A DNA stretch of 64,000 bases from Cristatella mucedo (Eukaryota; Bryozoa; Phylactolaemata; Cristatellidae): NCBI GenBank assembly GCA_009760855.2, contig WPIO01000001.1, forward strand, positions 17,213,001 to 17,277,000, given 5' to 3'. Below are positions 26,601-33,820 of this stretch, one piece after another. Each line of letters opens with the position of its first letter. Within the stretch, counting starts at the first letter, position 1. Position numbers and translations under genes: made by a program. The notes under the pieces were generated by a model. It saw only the letters and a list, made by a program, of their open reading frames with translations, made no database searches and was not told where the DNA came from.

Positions 26601-29600
26601 TCGAGGTAACTCTTTCCATCGGCCTAAAATAAAAGTATTGTGATAGAAGTATAAAATTATGTCAAGCTTTGGCTGTCGAAAACCTTTTTGACATTCGTTG
26701 AACAGAGAGAGGCCTGCTGAGACGAATAGGAAAGGACAAGCTGTCAAAGATTCTCGGCCTGCAACCGTCCACAGTTGTCACTCTGCTCATGAACAGCAGC
26801 AGTAATTGGTTGGGAAGCGATAGCAGTCGCCATACCGACGACCGTCGCGAGGCTCTGGGTGGCTTAGCTGCGGCTCTTTTTGGCAGTACTTACGGAGTCA
26901 GTCTTCACGGAGTCAGACTATCCTGCGGCTCATCACAACAATTATTTGGTAAGCTTTGGTAGAGGCTACGGCTTGCGGCCGCTTGAATTCTCCGTTGGCG
27001 CTGAGCCAAGCTTTATGAGGCTGCTGCGAGCGCGTCGAATATCACAAGCGTGGCCACTGGCTTTTCTATGTCAGTGCGCTGACGCAGAGAGCCGGTAATG
27101 TACACCCTTCTGATATTCTAACCGCGGCAAATAGAGATCGGGCTCACTTCAAGCCGCTTGTCTTTCATGCACATCGCAAGGATTGTTCTCGCCTATTGAT
27201 GCCGCGACTAAGCAGACGGATATCCGCCATTACAGACTCGGCTAGTCGGCTTCACGCTGCTCTTTTGACCGGTGAGCCGAACGAACTGAGGAGCAGCAGC
27301 CATGGATCAGTCATGAATCGGTGCCTCGTCGGCCAGCCCGAGTATTCGGCCGTTGCAGTTGTTTTCGGTAAGGCACTGTTGCCCCATTCACTAGTCAGCT
27401 TTCAATTTCCGTAGAAACTGCCGCGATCTTCTAGGCTCCACAGGGAAACTCACGACGCTGCAAAACGTATTAACTGTACATGCGCTTGTAAGGGCAGCCA
27501 TGATGCCTGTGCCTACGCTGGTCTTTCGAAAGGGTCTCTCTCCGAGCAAGCGACTTTAGGAAAGGCTGCGAAAGTCACTTGCTTGGTCACTTGTCTGCTC
27601 GGTGCAATCAGATCGGTTTAACAGCTTTCGTGACCTTCGCGATCCTAGCTAGCGGCAACAGCAGGCCAGCCTCCAAAGTTGGCCCTTCAAGCAAGCTACA
27701 GGCTCTGCGGATCAACATGCCCAAGCAATTGCTAGTATGCAAGGCGTGCAGGGTAGGCTAGGGTGGCTACTAAAATGTTTGCCACTCCTTCACTAGTCTA
27801 CCTTGCCGGGTCAGGGATTTCTCAGGGGATTCCTTGACGACTCTGCACACGGGGCCTCCCAAAGCTCGGCAGAGGCTCCCATTGAATATAGCACAGATTA
27901 TAAGTTCTCTTGTAAATCCTTATTCGACTTTGGCGTGGTCTGGCACTGTCTGTCTAGCCCTTTGGTCATCCGTATGCTTCTAGTCGCTTTGCAGCACACT
28001 GCCAGCACGAGGCAGTGTTTCGCAAAATAGACTCGTTGCTGGGTATTGACTGAGTTGCTACGGTCATAAAAACTGTTTTAAATGGTCTTAAACTCTGCAT
28101 CTCCTTGGTGCAATCAGATGGGACACCAAGTGAGCAATTTAATCTGCTGGCAACAAAGCCGAGGTGTCCGAGGGCGGCAAGGCCTACATTCATCACTTTT
28201 AATGCTGAGCCTCTGAGCTGTCCTTAACCGGCACATGGCGAGCTACCAGTGCAACATAACCGCCAGGTGACTCTTTTGTTCTCCACCTCAACGTGTGGTC
28301 GGTGGGCTAACGTACTCGGAGAGCTTAACTGTCTACTTTAATTCTATACCAGTACTTTAGGTTATGAAAGCAAATCGTACTCTTGAATACGATGAATATA
28401 GTAGCTTATATTTTAAATAAGAACAAATTATCCAAATGCCTATTTTAGTTATGATATAATTCCCGATATTCCCCGATGTTCGAATGATAGTCTAGTTGAG
28501 ATCTAACTATTGTCGAGTTGAATTCAATGGGTCACATTTAGGTATTAGAGTGTGTGGTTCAGCCCGATTATTCGTAAGTTCGTGCGAATTTTTAATATGT
28601 TATCGGTGAATGATATTATACCCAGTTTGTGCCTGGCGCATACCGAAAATGAAAGGACAGAAACTCATGAGTGTGATGTGCAGGCTGCTTCCATAAAAAG
28701 TTCCAATGACTGCTGCTTTGCCACTTCAAAAACCAGTGCAATACTTAACCAGGCTAATGACGCAAAATATCATTTTGGTATTTGCTAACAATTTATTTAC
28801 TTTGTTAGGGAAAAACCACGGGTGCTCGATTGGGCGAAGAGAATATGCCGATCATGCTTGTGTGCACATGCATTCAAATGTATTCAAAGCACGGAATACT
28901 TCTACCGGTCCTTAAGTTACATTTAGTTCAGGACCTCTGCCTGCTAAGTTTTTTTTTATGGAAAACTAATACGAACCCTGATTAGGGCAAGTAGGAGCAA
29001 AGCAAAGCGCAGAGTCGGTCTGGCTAGCACTGGATCCTTCCTCAAAAAAGATAGCAGGTAATTTCCTGCATCAGACATAGCCAGTGTTTAGAAACAAATA
29101 GATCTGCATACGATGTATGGCTAGTGATATGTTCGTAAATGCATCATGCAGTCAATATCAAAACTTCCTTAGCTTTAAAGGGATTTCAAGGACTGGCAGT
29201 GTATCGTCACTGCATATGGCGATGCATGAGTGCAATGCATGCTTTTGATTTCCGAAAACTGGTTACATATATACAATTTTTGACTGTTTCGAGCAATACA
29301 ATTAAATTGCGAAGTTTGGAATACATTTCAAGTGTAATGGATCATGTGCTTTTTTCGCTTTAAGAAGCTTTTCTGAACCGTGCATCATGAAATGGCATGG
29401 CTCGTTTGTGTGTCGTTCGTCATAAAGAACTAACCTGACTGTCGCTTTAGCTATGTCAGTCACACAACAAGCATTTGATTATGGAATATTCTCTGTAACT
29501 TGAAAAAGTACTTAGCGACCATTCCTACCTTTCCTTTAAAGATACTGAAATCTGGCCCACGCAGCAGACAGATGTCGACTGGTGGACAGCACTAGCATTA

Positions 29601-31609
29601 AAACGATCGATAAAGATATTTCTGTTCATGAAGCATGGTAAGTTGTAGCAGTAATTCGATGGCTACGTATTGCATATCGATGCAGTACCTTCGATTGTGT
29701 GTAAAACAAGTAATCTTGTGCTTTAAGTGAAATACGGCTTGTGCTCTGATAGTATACCTTATGCATATTGGCGATGAACAAAATGGGCTGTCTTCTAAGC
29801 CCTGATCTGGTTCTGGTCTGTATGTTCTAAAGTAAGTAAAGCAATCGAATACCGCCTTGCTGTGCGGTACACCCAAACTTAATTTTGTTCAGGGATCACT
29901 ATAACTAACCCGGAGGCAGCAAAGCAGCTAAAAGACATGTGCTCCAATACTGGTGGAGGCTTATACGAGTTCGCCGACATTGAGGACCTCACGAAACAGT
30001 TGGCTCTTTTACCGTTCCGCATTTCAGCAGCTGCACGCGAGCTGCATCCACTGCCAAGGGTAGTGATGCTATCACCAAATCACACCGTCGTTGCCGAGGC
30101 TGATTGTGCCATTAGGCCGTATGCAAGTGTGCAGAATGCAAACTGGTCGTCTGCAGCTGTGACTACCAAGGAGTTATCGTCCCCGTCTGCGGTGCGGCTA
30201 GAGGAGCTTCGATTTTCCTACGACAACGTGGACATTCAGCTTCATCTGCAAAGTAGCAGCTGCTCAGCAAGACTTCTCCAAACGATGCCGTACATCACGC
30301 TTGAGCTGTATGAGAAAGGTCCATATAACCAGGTGTTTGCCAGCTGGCCGGCAGGTACGCTGCCTTTTCGTGTGAGCACGATCCTCGGCGCGTGGGTATG
30401 TGTGTCCTGAGAATGTGCCTAATGTCTCGCTTGCATTTTCTGCGGGGATGTGTATACATCAAGAACATCCTTCCTCATAGTCTTTCACCAAGCCTCTCTT
30501 TGGTGAGCAGGCGGAACTCAGATGACAGCTGTATAGTTCTGATCGATAGTCATCAGCGTGATGTATATGCTGCAACGACTATATTCAGTGGCCCGACACG
30601 ACTCGCTCTATATTATTTTCGTGTTTTACCTGCTATTGTCTTACTTGCCGCATTGCATTCGGTGTACGCCGTTGACCAGGGTATGCACATGGCAGGCCAC
30701 TAAGGGTTTGATGGGTTCACTTTTGGTAAACTCGCAGCAGCAAAACCATCGCGGATTTGTGGTATAGTGATCAGATGATTGGATAGTTAGAGGATCCAGG
30801 CGCTTTGCATATGAAACAGGGTTCAACCCCACGACCCAGGTCGTTATAAATTAGCATTTCTCAACTGCTGTGACAAAGGAATATCAACTCAGTAGACACA
30901 AGCTTCACTTGCGGCAGCCGACTTTTCAAAGTGTTGCCGATATGCCTCACGTGTGTTCTTGTACTTGATAGCAAATGGTAATGGAGTAAAGGCTGTCATC
31001 AGCATCACTTCTACAGCTTCTGCTTCTCCAGCTACTTACACTATCCGAGTTCGCAATGGGAACAATCCCGTGGACACAAGCCGGCAAAGCAAAGAATACA
31101 AAGTTGCACAATGTGGCAATGCCTACAAAGCCAGGGGCACTAGTTACACAGCTGATATCAGCTTGGATGCCGCAGTAAGTTGCATATTGCTTCAAACCTA
31201 CGCAGTGTTTCACCGCATTTACATTTGCCAAGTTGCTGTGCCGATGTACTTGGGCACTGTTGCGATGTTTTGCTTGCACTTCAAGGTGATTCCACAGTTC
31301 TATCTTTTCGGAACAGACACAGAACTTTAGCCGAGATAACTCTGGCTTACTATTTATTTTATAATTCCTAATAGCAGTACCAGTGTAATGAAATGAAGAT
31401 TCATAGACATGTAGCTGAAAGGAAGTATATCGAGATCACTTAATGCATCGCCCATGCTGCCGAGGATCAAAACTGCCATGTTTTATGGAATGAAAACCTC
31501 TCAACACTGGCAGGCAACACGGAGCTCCTTAGCTAATGGTGCACCAACTTCAAGTACAAGTGCTGCCGGCATTGACTATATATATAATATATATACATAT
31601 ATTATATAG

Positions 31610-31685
<76 letters not shown>

Positions 31686-32989
31686 TCCTATATCCTAATG
31701 CTGCTGTTGCCTGTTGCTAACGTTAGTGTGCAAACATTTGTAGGTATCCATCATATCTGTTGTGGATAACTCAGGATTTGAGCTGCTAAGTTTGCCATAC
31801 ACGGCACCTCGCGTGAAGCTCTCGGGCCCTGCACACGTGACGGACACTAGCCAGCTCACTGTCACGAATGTGGGACAAGCTGCAGCCACGGCTGTGCTTC
31901 GTCTAGTGTCCGAGGATGAAAACACGGAGACATTTGCTTTATCGGAAAGCCAGCTTCGCTTGGAACCGAATGCATCGTCAACAGTGAAACTTGTGCTTAG
32001 CACTCCCCACCTGGCCGACTGTGCTCAGTGGTGGCTGGCTACGCCCCTCAGCAACTGCACCTGCTCTCTGGAGACAAGGTGAGGCTGCTGCTATTTCCCT
32101 TCCAGCTGATTGTCTCGGCTGACTTCATTGGACACTAGCTACCGGCTCAACATGGCTGCGCACTGCTTTTCGGCCTCTGTGTAAGTGGTTGCATTGGCTT
32201 CGAGGAGTGGCCATTGCTGACACTGGAATGCACGACAAGGCTGCTGTGGGAGGCTGCCAGTACAGCTGGAGCTTCACGTGTGGGGCGTTGCTGCATCTGG
32301 GCGTGTCTGGTCGCAGTGTCAATGCCCACCTGTAACTCAAGCTTCTTTGCAGGGCTGTGATCGTTCATCTGATTGCCACCGATGAAGCAGGAAACACTGG
32401 AGCCGACATATTGCCCGTGACTGTGATACGATGTGCCACCTCTGCCAGTCGCGTTGCAACGTCCACGACGGCAGCTGCGACACAAGCCGTGACCACAGCA
32501 CGAGACACACAGGCCGGCAGCCAGCTGACATCGACTTCCGGTCCCGCAACCACCGCCAGCCCTCCGCCACCGACCGACCTCATCACGACCGGCTTCGCTC
32601 GCCCGGTGTCGACAAGCGCTCTTCTTGTCGAAGCAGAATGGAGCTCGACCAGCGCAACGACGACCGCCACCAGCCGGCGCCCGGAGCAAACAGCTGCCAG
32701 CACAGCAGCAAGTCCTGTGGCAGAAAGTGCCGGCACGGCGGTCCCCACTGCCGCTGCCTCTTTTATGCCGCCGCACGTGGCCAGCGACGCGTCGTCGGCC
32801 GCATCGCTAAGGCTGCTGGGAATCACGCTGGCCTGCACGGTTGGCTTCGCACTGCTGTTCGTGCCCATCTTAGGCGGCATCCTGTACATGCGTCACGTCC
32901 TGTGCACGAATCGGTTCGACCAGACGAAACGCACCAAGGCCATATACAAAGACGAAGGCAGGTGGCTGCGGGAAGCAGACGAGCTCTAG
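6587..32989 (+). CDS. VWA7: VWA7-like protein gene (von Willebrand factor A domain-containing 7), multi-exon
   Basis: Reconstructed exons: 6587-6776, 7748-7861, 16180-16422, 18208-18262, 18583-18680, 20093-20266, [missing], 26775-26948, 27236-27367, 29893-30354, 30972-31174, 31744-32078, 32353-32989. Every listed junction has GT-AG borders and matching phase. The product would be an extracellular, membrane-anchored protein. It has a signal peptide ending in FFPN, the VWA7 N-terminal region (HFNAEQ, DFYSNTNW, LTSG, KCSHGG and GGINK motifs in family order), a diverged VWA region ending NPEAAKQLKDMC...GGGLYEF, beta-rich domains, a Thr/Ser stalk, one membrane helix and a basic tail. The assignment rests on remembered human VWA7 motifs, not on a search. 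One or more exons between 20,266 and 26,775 are missing from my model. A poly(A) signal follows at 33,795. Confidence 0.8.
6777..7747 (+). other. VWA7-like intron 1
   Basis: The intron is GC-rich and contains the (CT)n run at 7,060-7,127 plus G- and C-runs near 7,526 and 7,619. Several long open frames on both strands are a result of composition. The acceptor is CTTTGCAG|GG at 7,747. Confidence 0.6.
7060..7127. repeat. (CT)n microsatellite
   Basis: About 34 CT dinucleotides lie in intron 1 of the VWA7-like gene. The apparent Leu-Ser polymers in two frames are repeat artefacts. Confidence 0.95.
7748..7861 (+). CDS. VWA7: VWA7-like exon 2
   Basis: It begins after TTTGCAG with two bases completing the Gly codon and reads MPSYADALKTIVAANEAVG, then WWQAAMHFNAEQLTEG. 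It ends in phase 1 at GAAG|GTGAAT. The HFNAEQL segment matches the position of HFDAERL in human VWA7. The length of 114 bases (2+111+1) fits the phases on both sides. Confidence 0.85.
8255..8360 (-). repeat. LINE/SINE 3' tail fragment
   Basis: An AATAATAA-type run is followed by a segment like the complement of the shared LINE tail (AGAACTGAATCTCTTTCTGG, then CACTTTAAATGTGCT). It is an old solitary 3' end inserted in reverse. Confidence 0.55.
10808..11100. repeat. GCTGT pentanucleotide array, about 58 uninterrupted copies
   Basis: The unit GCTGT (TGTGC in another register) runs for 293 bases with no interruption. Since 5 and 3 are coprime and no phase gives a stop, all three + frames (LCCAV repeats) and one - frame (TAQHS repeats) stay open. 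These frames should not be called genes. The array lies in intron 2 of the VWA7-like gene. Confidence 0.98.
13850..15060 (+). mobile_element. 5'-truncated LINE copy, with a SINE inserted in it
   Basis: The segment parallels the LINE copies at 60,815-61,975 (+) and 43,316-44,870 (-). Frames encode the region after the reverse-transcriptase active site (NFLKLN, then NLGVMFQNDLLLDDHLSSTV) and the C-terminal block. The reading frame is broken by stops and frameshifts. A family B SINE interrupts it at about 14,432-14,580, and the 3' end is an ATTATTATT run near 15,055. It is an inactive remnant. Confidence 0.8.
14432..14580 (-). repeat. SINE family B copy nested in the LINE remnant
   Basis: The copy carries the LINE-like tail (TTTGTATAGTGCCCCAAGAG), then CTCGAGCCCACGACCTC as the complement of the B-box region, and ends at GACCAACCCAGCTCG. 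LINE sequence resumes on both sides, so this insertion is younger than the LINE copy. Confidence 0.75.
15437..15533. repeat. (CA)n microsatellite, interrupted
   Basis: A CA run from about 15,437 to 15,488 is followed by a short GTATACATACACATGTGCTC interruption and a second CA run to 15,533. Confidence 0.95.
16180..16422 (+). CDS. VWA7: VWA7-like exon 3
   Basis: The exon reads IFNADADLIEMLLLAVFVAN and continues to RCLHLAQDFYSNTNWIEQYS, ending DLYSNL with phase 1 at CTCG|GTGAGC. The HLAQDFYSNTNWIE block closely matches HALQDFYSHSNWVE of human VWA7 and is the strongest family signature in the window. Acceptors at 16,195 and 16,201 (both after GCAG) give the same phase, so the first 5-7 residues are uncertain. 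Confidence 0.9.
18208..18262 (+). CDS. VWA7: VWA7-like exon 4 (small)
   Basis: This 55-base exon follows the pyrimidine-rich acceptor TTGTTTACCTTTTAG and ends at GATCCGAG|GTAAAG. It starts with two bases and ends with two, so it fits exon 3 (phase 1) and exon 5 exactly. It reads GERGTTIPVDNSPCLSDP. In human VWA7 this place holds a short Cys-containing linker (DPTCSDCEEL region). It was found from phase logic rather than from a long open frame. Confidence 0.7.
18583..18680 (+). CDS. VWA7: VWA7-like exon 5
   Basis: It starts after CAACCAACAG with one base completing Ser and reads GTNLNNILYSKRPFKLTSGF, then RSGQDKVKPEPN, ending in phase 1 at AATG|GTAAGA. LTSGF...KPEPN leading into KCSHGG parallels LTSGYF...KPPGKCSHGG in human VWA7. 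Confidence 0.8.
18925..19065 (+). repeat. SINE family A copy (tRNA-derived)
   Basis: It contains the palindromic GACCGAGGTCGTAGGTTCGAA (B-box-like), then CAAGTGGTGGTGATAGCCGT, and the tail GCTCTTCAGCTGCCATGTAC AAAAGGGGCTGTTAAATC. It lies in intron 5 of the VWA7-like gene. A TTATTATTA run at 19,142-19,190 follows a short spacer. Confidence 0.7.
19198..19469 (+). CDS. Candidate alternative 3'-terminal exon with a membrane anchor
   Basis: After the acceptor TTCCACAG a frame stays open for 90 codons to a TGA at 19,467. Spliced to exon 5 (phase 1), the two starting bases complete an Asp codon in the right frame. The peptide runs SPKESTEDRPYVRALVVCYK and later FTFIIIFVILIAIALT, then the stop, a plausible C-terminal membrane segment. 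If used, it would give a short VWA7-like isoform lacking the VWA region and carrying its own anchor. I recognise no family. It begins directly after a TTA run following a SINE, so it may be an exonised intron. Chance openness is possible. Confidence 0.3.
20093..20266 (+). CDS. VWA7: VWA7-like exon 6
   Basis: It reads RKGKCSHGGAEDSSAVLEPM, then GGINKESFDEWLSPHSFYHG, and ends MATLATVKFFIDP in phase 1 before GTCTGG. KCSHGG and GGINK match human VWA7 KCSHGGHFD...RGGINKDS in the segment just before the VWA domain. The acceptor after GGGAG at 20,092 is chosen because it alone keeps the phase of exon 5; the stronger-looking CCGCAG at 20,088 would break the frame. LINE sequence starts within about 20 bases of the donor. 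Confidence 0.85.
20285..20510 (+). mobile_element. LINE 3' fragment
   Basis: It is homologous to the 3' ends at 38,760 and 61,740 (TGCATGCTGACACTGTCCATG, ACCGTGTTGTG, then AGAAATAGATTAAGTTCTCT), ending in TATTATTATTATT. It is inserted immediately downstream of the exon 6 donor. Confidence 0.8.
20562..20730. repeat. (CT)n and TTCTCTCT imperfect microsatellite
   Basis: A long pyrimidine tract of CT dinucleotides passes into TTCTCTTTCTC units. Ser-Leu-Phe frames on + and Arg-Glu frames on - are artefacts of this tract. Confidence 0.95.
21330..21532 (+). mobile_element. LINE 3' fragment
   Basis: The segment ends with GTAAAGTGCCTAAAAGGAAA, TTGAGTTCTCTGAGGGCGCT, TTATCAAGTG and a TTATTATTAT run, the full LINE 3' signature seen repeatedly in this window. 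Confidence 0.8.
21540..21915 (+). mobile_element. Second LINE 3' fragment
   Basis: It starts at TCTGGCACCGGTGTCCTGCT, corresponding to the CTGGAACTCACTTCC region of the other copies, and ends with GGATTGAGATTTAGTTCTTA and TTATTATTATT. It is more diverged than the adjacent fragment. Confidence 0.65.
22840..23660. other. Intron region with composition-driven open frames; no exon assigned
   Basis: Open frames on both strands overlap here. The longest is 160 codons on - at 23,172-23,654. Short + peptides such as AGGADAP and LAVPF look faintly VWA-like but have no usable splice borders. Nothing is assigned. Confidence 0.4.
24699..24807. repeat. 19-bp direct repeats flanking an AT-rich block
   Basis: AATTAGCTGCTACAGCTCC occurs at 24,699-24,717 and exactly again at 24,789-24,807, flanking 71 bases made almost only of A and T (TATTAAATT-type units). 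It resembles a small insertion with a target duplication. A second short direct repeat, TTTTCATTATAATGAC, follows at about 24,838 and 24,870. Confidence 0.8.
26775..26948 (+). CDS. VWA7: VWA7-like candidate exon within the VWA domain
   Basis: After CGTCCACAG two bases complete a split codon, then VTLLMNSSSNWLGSDSSRHT, continuing REALGGLAAALFGSTYGVSL, to a phase 1 donor TTTG|GTAAGC. The strand-like VTLLM followed by a helix fits the YVLVPF to GGGD part of VWA7. Its spacing to the next strand (about 65 residues) matches human VWA7. The usual GGGDxPE motif is replaced by FGSTYG. Phase fits both neighbours. The family match is weak and could be fortuitous. Confidence 0.45.
27236..27367 (+). CDS. 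VWA7: VWA7-like candidate exon, C-terminal half of the VWA domain
   Basis: After CCATTACAG the frame reads SASRLHAALLTGEPNELRSS, then LVGQPEYSAVAVVFG, ending in phase 1 at TTCG|GTAAGG. It joins in frame to exon 29,893 to give AVAVVFGITITNPEAAKQL. The last part is the expected strand-helix end of a VWA domain. ALLTGEP lies where the family has (V/I)FTDAS, so the metal-binding Asp would be missing. Confidence 0.55.
27368..29892 (+). other. VWA7-like intron, no feature recognised
   Basis: The intron becomes A/T-rich from 28,300 onward. I found no repeat family signature and no further exon. The acceptor is TTTTGTTCAG at 29,892. Confidence 0.5.
29893..30354 (+). CDS. VWA7: VWA7-like large exon: end of VWA domain and following beta-rich domain
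   Basis: It begins ITITNPEAAKQLKDMCSNTG, then GGLYEFADIEDLTKQLALLP. This is the final helix and strand of a VWA7-type VWA domain, comparable to ASGGEVIFTKDQHIRDVAAI in human. About 100 residues of beta-rich sequence follow, including VRLEELRFSYDNVDIQLHLQ. The exon ends in phase 1 at GGCAG|GTACGC, and its length of 462 (2+459+1) fits the phases. Confidence 0.85.
30775..30860 (-). repeat. Possible diverged SINE family B fragment
   Basis: It contains GGCGCTTTGCATATG and CAACCCCACGACCCAGGTCG, the complement of tail and B-box parts. It is short and degraded. Confidence 0.35.
30972..31174 (+). CDS. VWA7: VWA7-like exon, beta-rich extracellular domain
   Basis: After TTGATAG, CA completes an Ala codon, then NGNGVKAVISITSTASASPA, TYTIRVRNGNNPVDTSRQ, and on to TADISLDAA. 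It ends in phase 0 at CCGCA|GTAAGT. The pattern of alternating hydrophobic residues suits an Ig- or fibronectin-like fold after the VWA domain. Confidence 0.8.
31577..31682. repeat. (TA)n microsatellite
   Basis: TA runs are interrupted by short ATATTATATAGGGCAT segments, in an intron of the VWA7-like gene. Confidence 0.95.
31744..32078 (+). CDS. VWA7: VWA7-like exon, second beta-rich domain
   Basis: It starts after ATTTGTAG in phase 0 with VSIISVVDNSGFELLSLPYT, then APRVKLSGPAHVTDTSQLTV. Its Cys-containing end is ADCAQWWLATPLSNCTCSLE, with the donor ACAAG|GTGAGG (phase 2). VKLSGPAHV parallels LLELSGPSGFL in human VWA7, so the order of domains is kept. Confidence 0.85.
32353..32989 (+). CDS. 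VWA7: VWA7-like last exon: stalk, membrane segment, cytoplasmic tail
   Basis: After CTTCTTTGCAG one base completes Arg, then AVIVHLIATDEAGNTGADIL. A roughly 110-residue Thr/Ser/Ala/Pro-rich stalk follows, likely O-glycosylated. The membrane helix is LGITLACTVGFALLFVPILG, then a basic stretch (RHVLCTNRFDQTKRTKAIYK) and the stop at 32,987. The basic residues after the helix support a type I topology: N-terminus outside, short tail inside. This exon alone is GC-rich enough to leave long open frames on the other strand. Confidence 0.85.
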
Positions 32990-33820
32990 GTCATATAGGT
33001 GCAGTTGGCAGGCACTCTCGTATCTGTGGCAGGCCTGCATCGTGCACTGTCGCTTTGGCTTGGCTAACAGCAGCCACGAACCGGGCAGAGCCGGCGTCAC
33101 CACCTCAGGCGTCGCAGCCACTGCATCCGCCTTCCGCGCTGGAGAGCCGGCTTCGTGCAGAGCGTTCGGGGGAGCCTTGCCGGCTTGCGGCAGGTCGTGG
33201 CCGACACCGCCCGACGTCGGCAGCGACCTGGCAGCCTGCAGCTGAGTGGCCAGAGGGCTGCTCCTCCATCCCGCCCTCTGTGCGCGGACGGCTGCAGCAG
33301 CCAGCGGCAGCCGGGCTAGCTAGTCTTCCTCCCTTTTTAAGCGACCAAGTTTTATAACGAGGCCCCCTACCCCTCCCCCAAGCTGCCGACAACGCTCGGC
33401 CGACAAGTCGCATCGCCCGGTGGTGGTGGCCCTGCAGCTGCCAAGCTTCTCAGTCGACATGAATGCCACGCTTGGCGAAGCACCTGCTGATGCTCGCCCG
33501 ATGGTCTTGGACCAAGCCCACTCGGCAGCGGTGACGGTGGACTGCTGGGAACACCAGCAGTTTTGAATTATTTTTTTCCAAGCTCTCCATTTAATGGGCA
33601 GTATTTATACTGATAATTTATGTGCGTTTTTCCGTACGCCTTCGTACTGGCTAGTCATTTGTTTGCATTCCATTTGCTCGGCCGACGTTCGCCAGCAGGT
33701 GACGACGGCCGGAGGCCCACGGATGTCGACGGCCGGAAGCTGCCCAAGCCAAGGCGCTAGCATCGTTGTGCAGATAGTGTGGCGAGACGGCTTCAATAAA
33801 ACTAGGCCGACGACGCTTCG
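32990..33820 (+). other. VWA7-like 3' UTR (inferred)
   Basis: Noncoding sequence runs from the stop to shortly after the AATAAA at 33,795. The first 370 bases are GC-rich; nothing else is recognised. Confidence 0.55.
33795..33800 (+). terminator. Poly(A) signal AATAAA of the VWA7-like gene
   Basis: A canonical AATAAA in CTTCAATAAAACTAGG lies about 0.8 kb after the stop codon and is the first good candidate on this strand. Confidence 0.55.

Noticed and set aside
32147..33357. Several long frames on both strands over the last VWA7-like exon
   Set aside because: They are shadows of the real exon's GC-rich codons; only the frame with stalk, membrane helix and stop at 32,989 fits the upstream exons.
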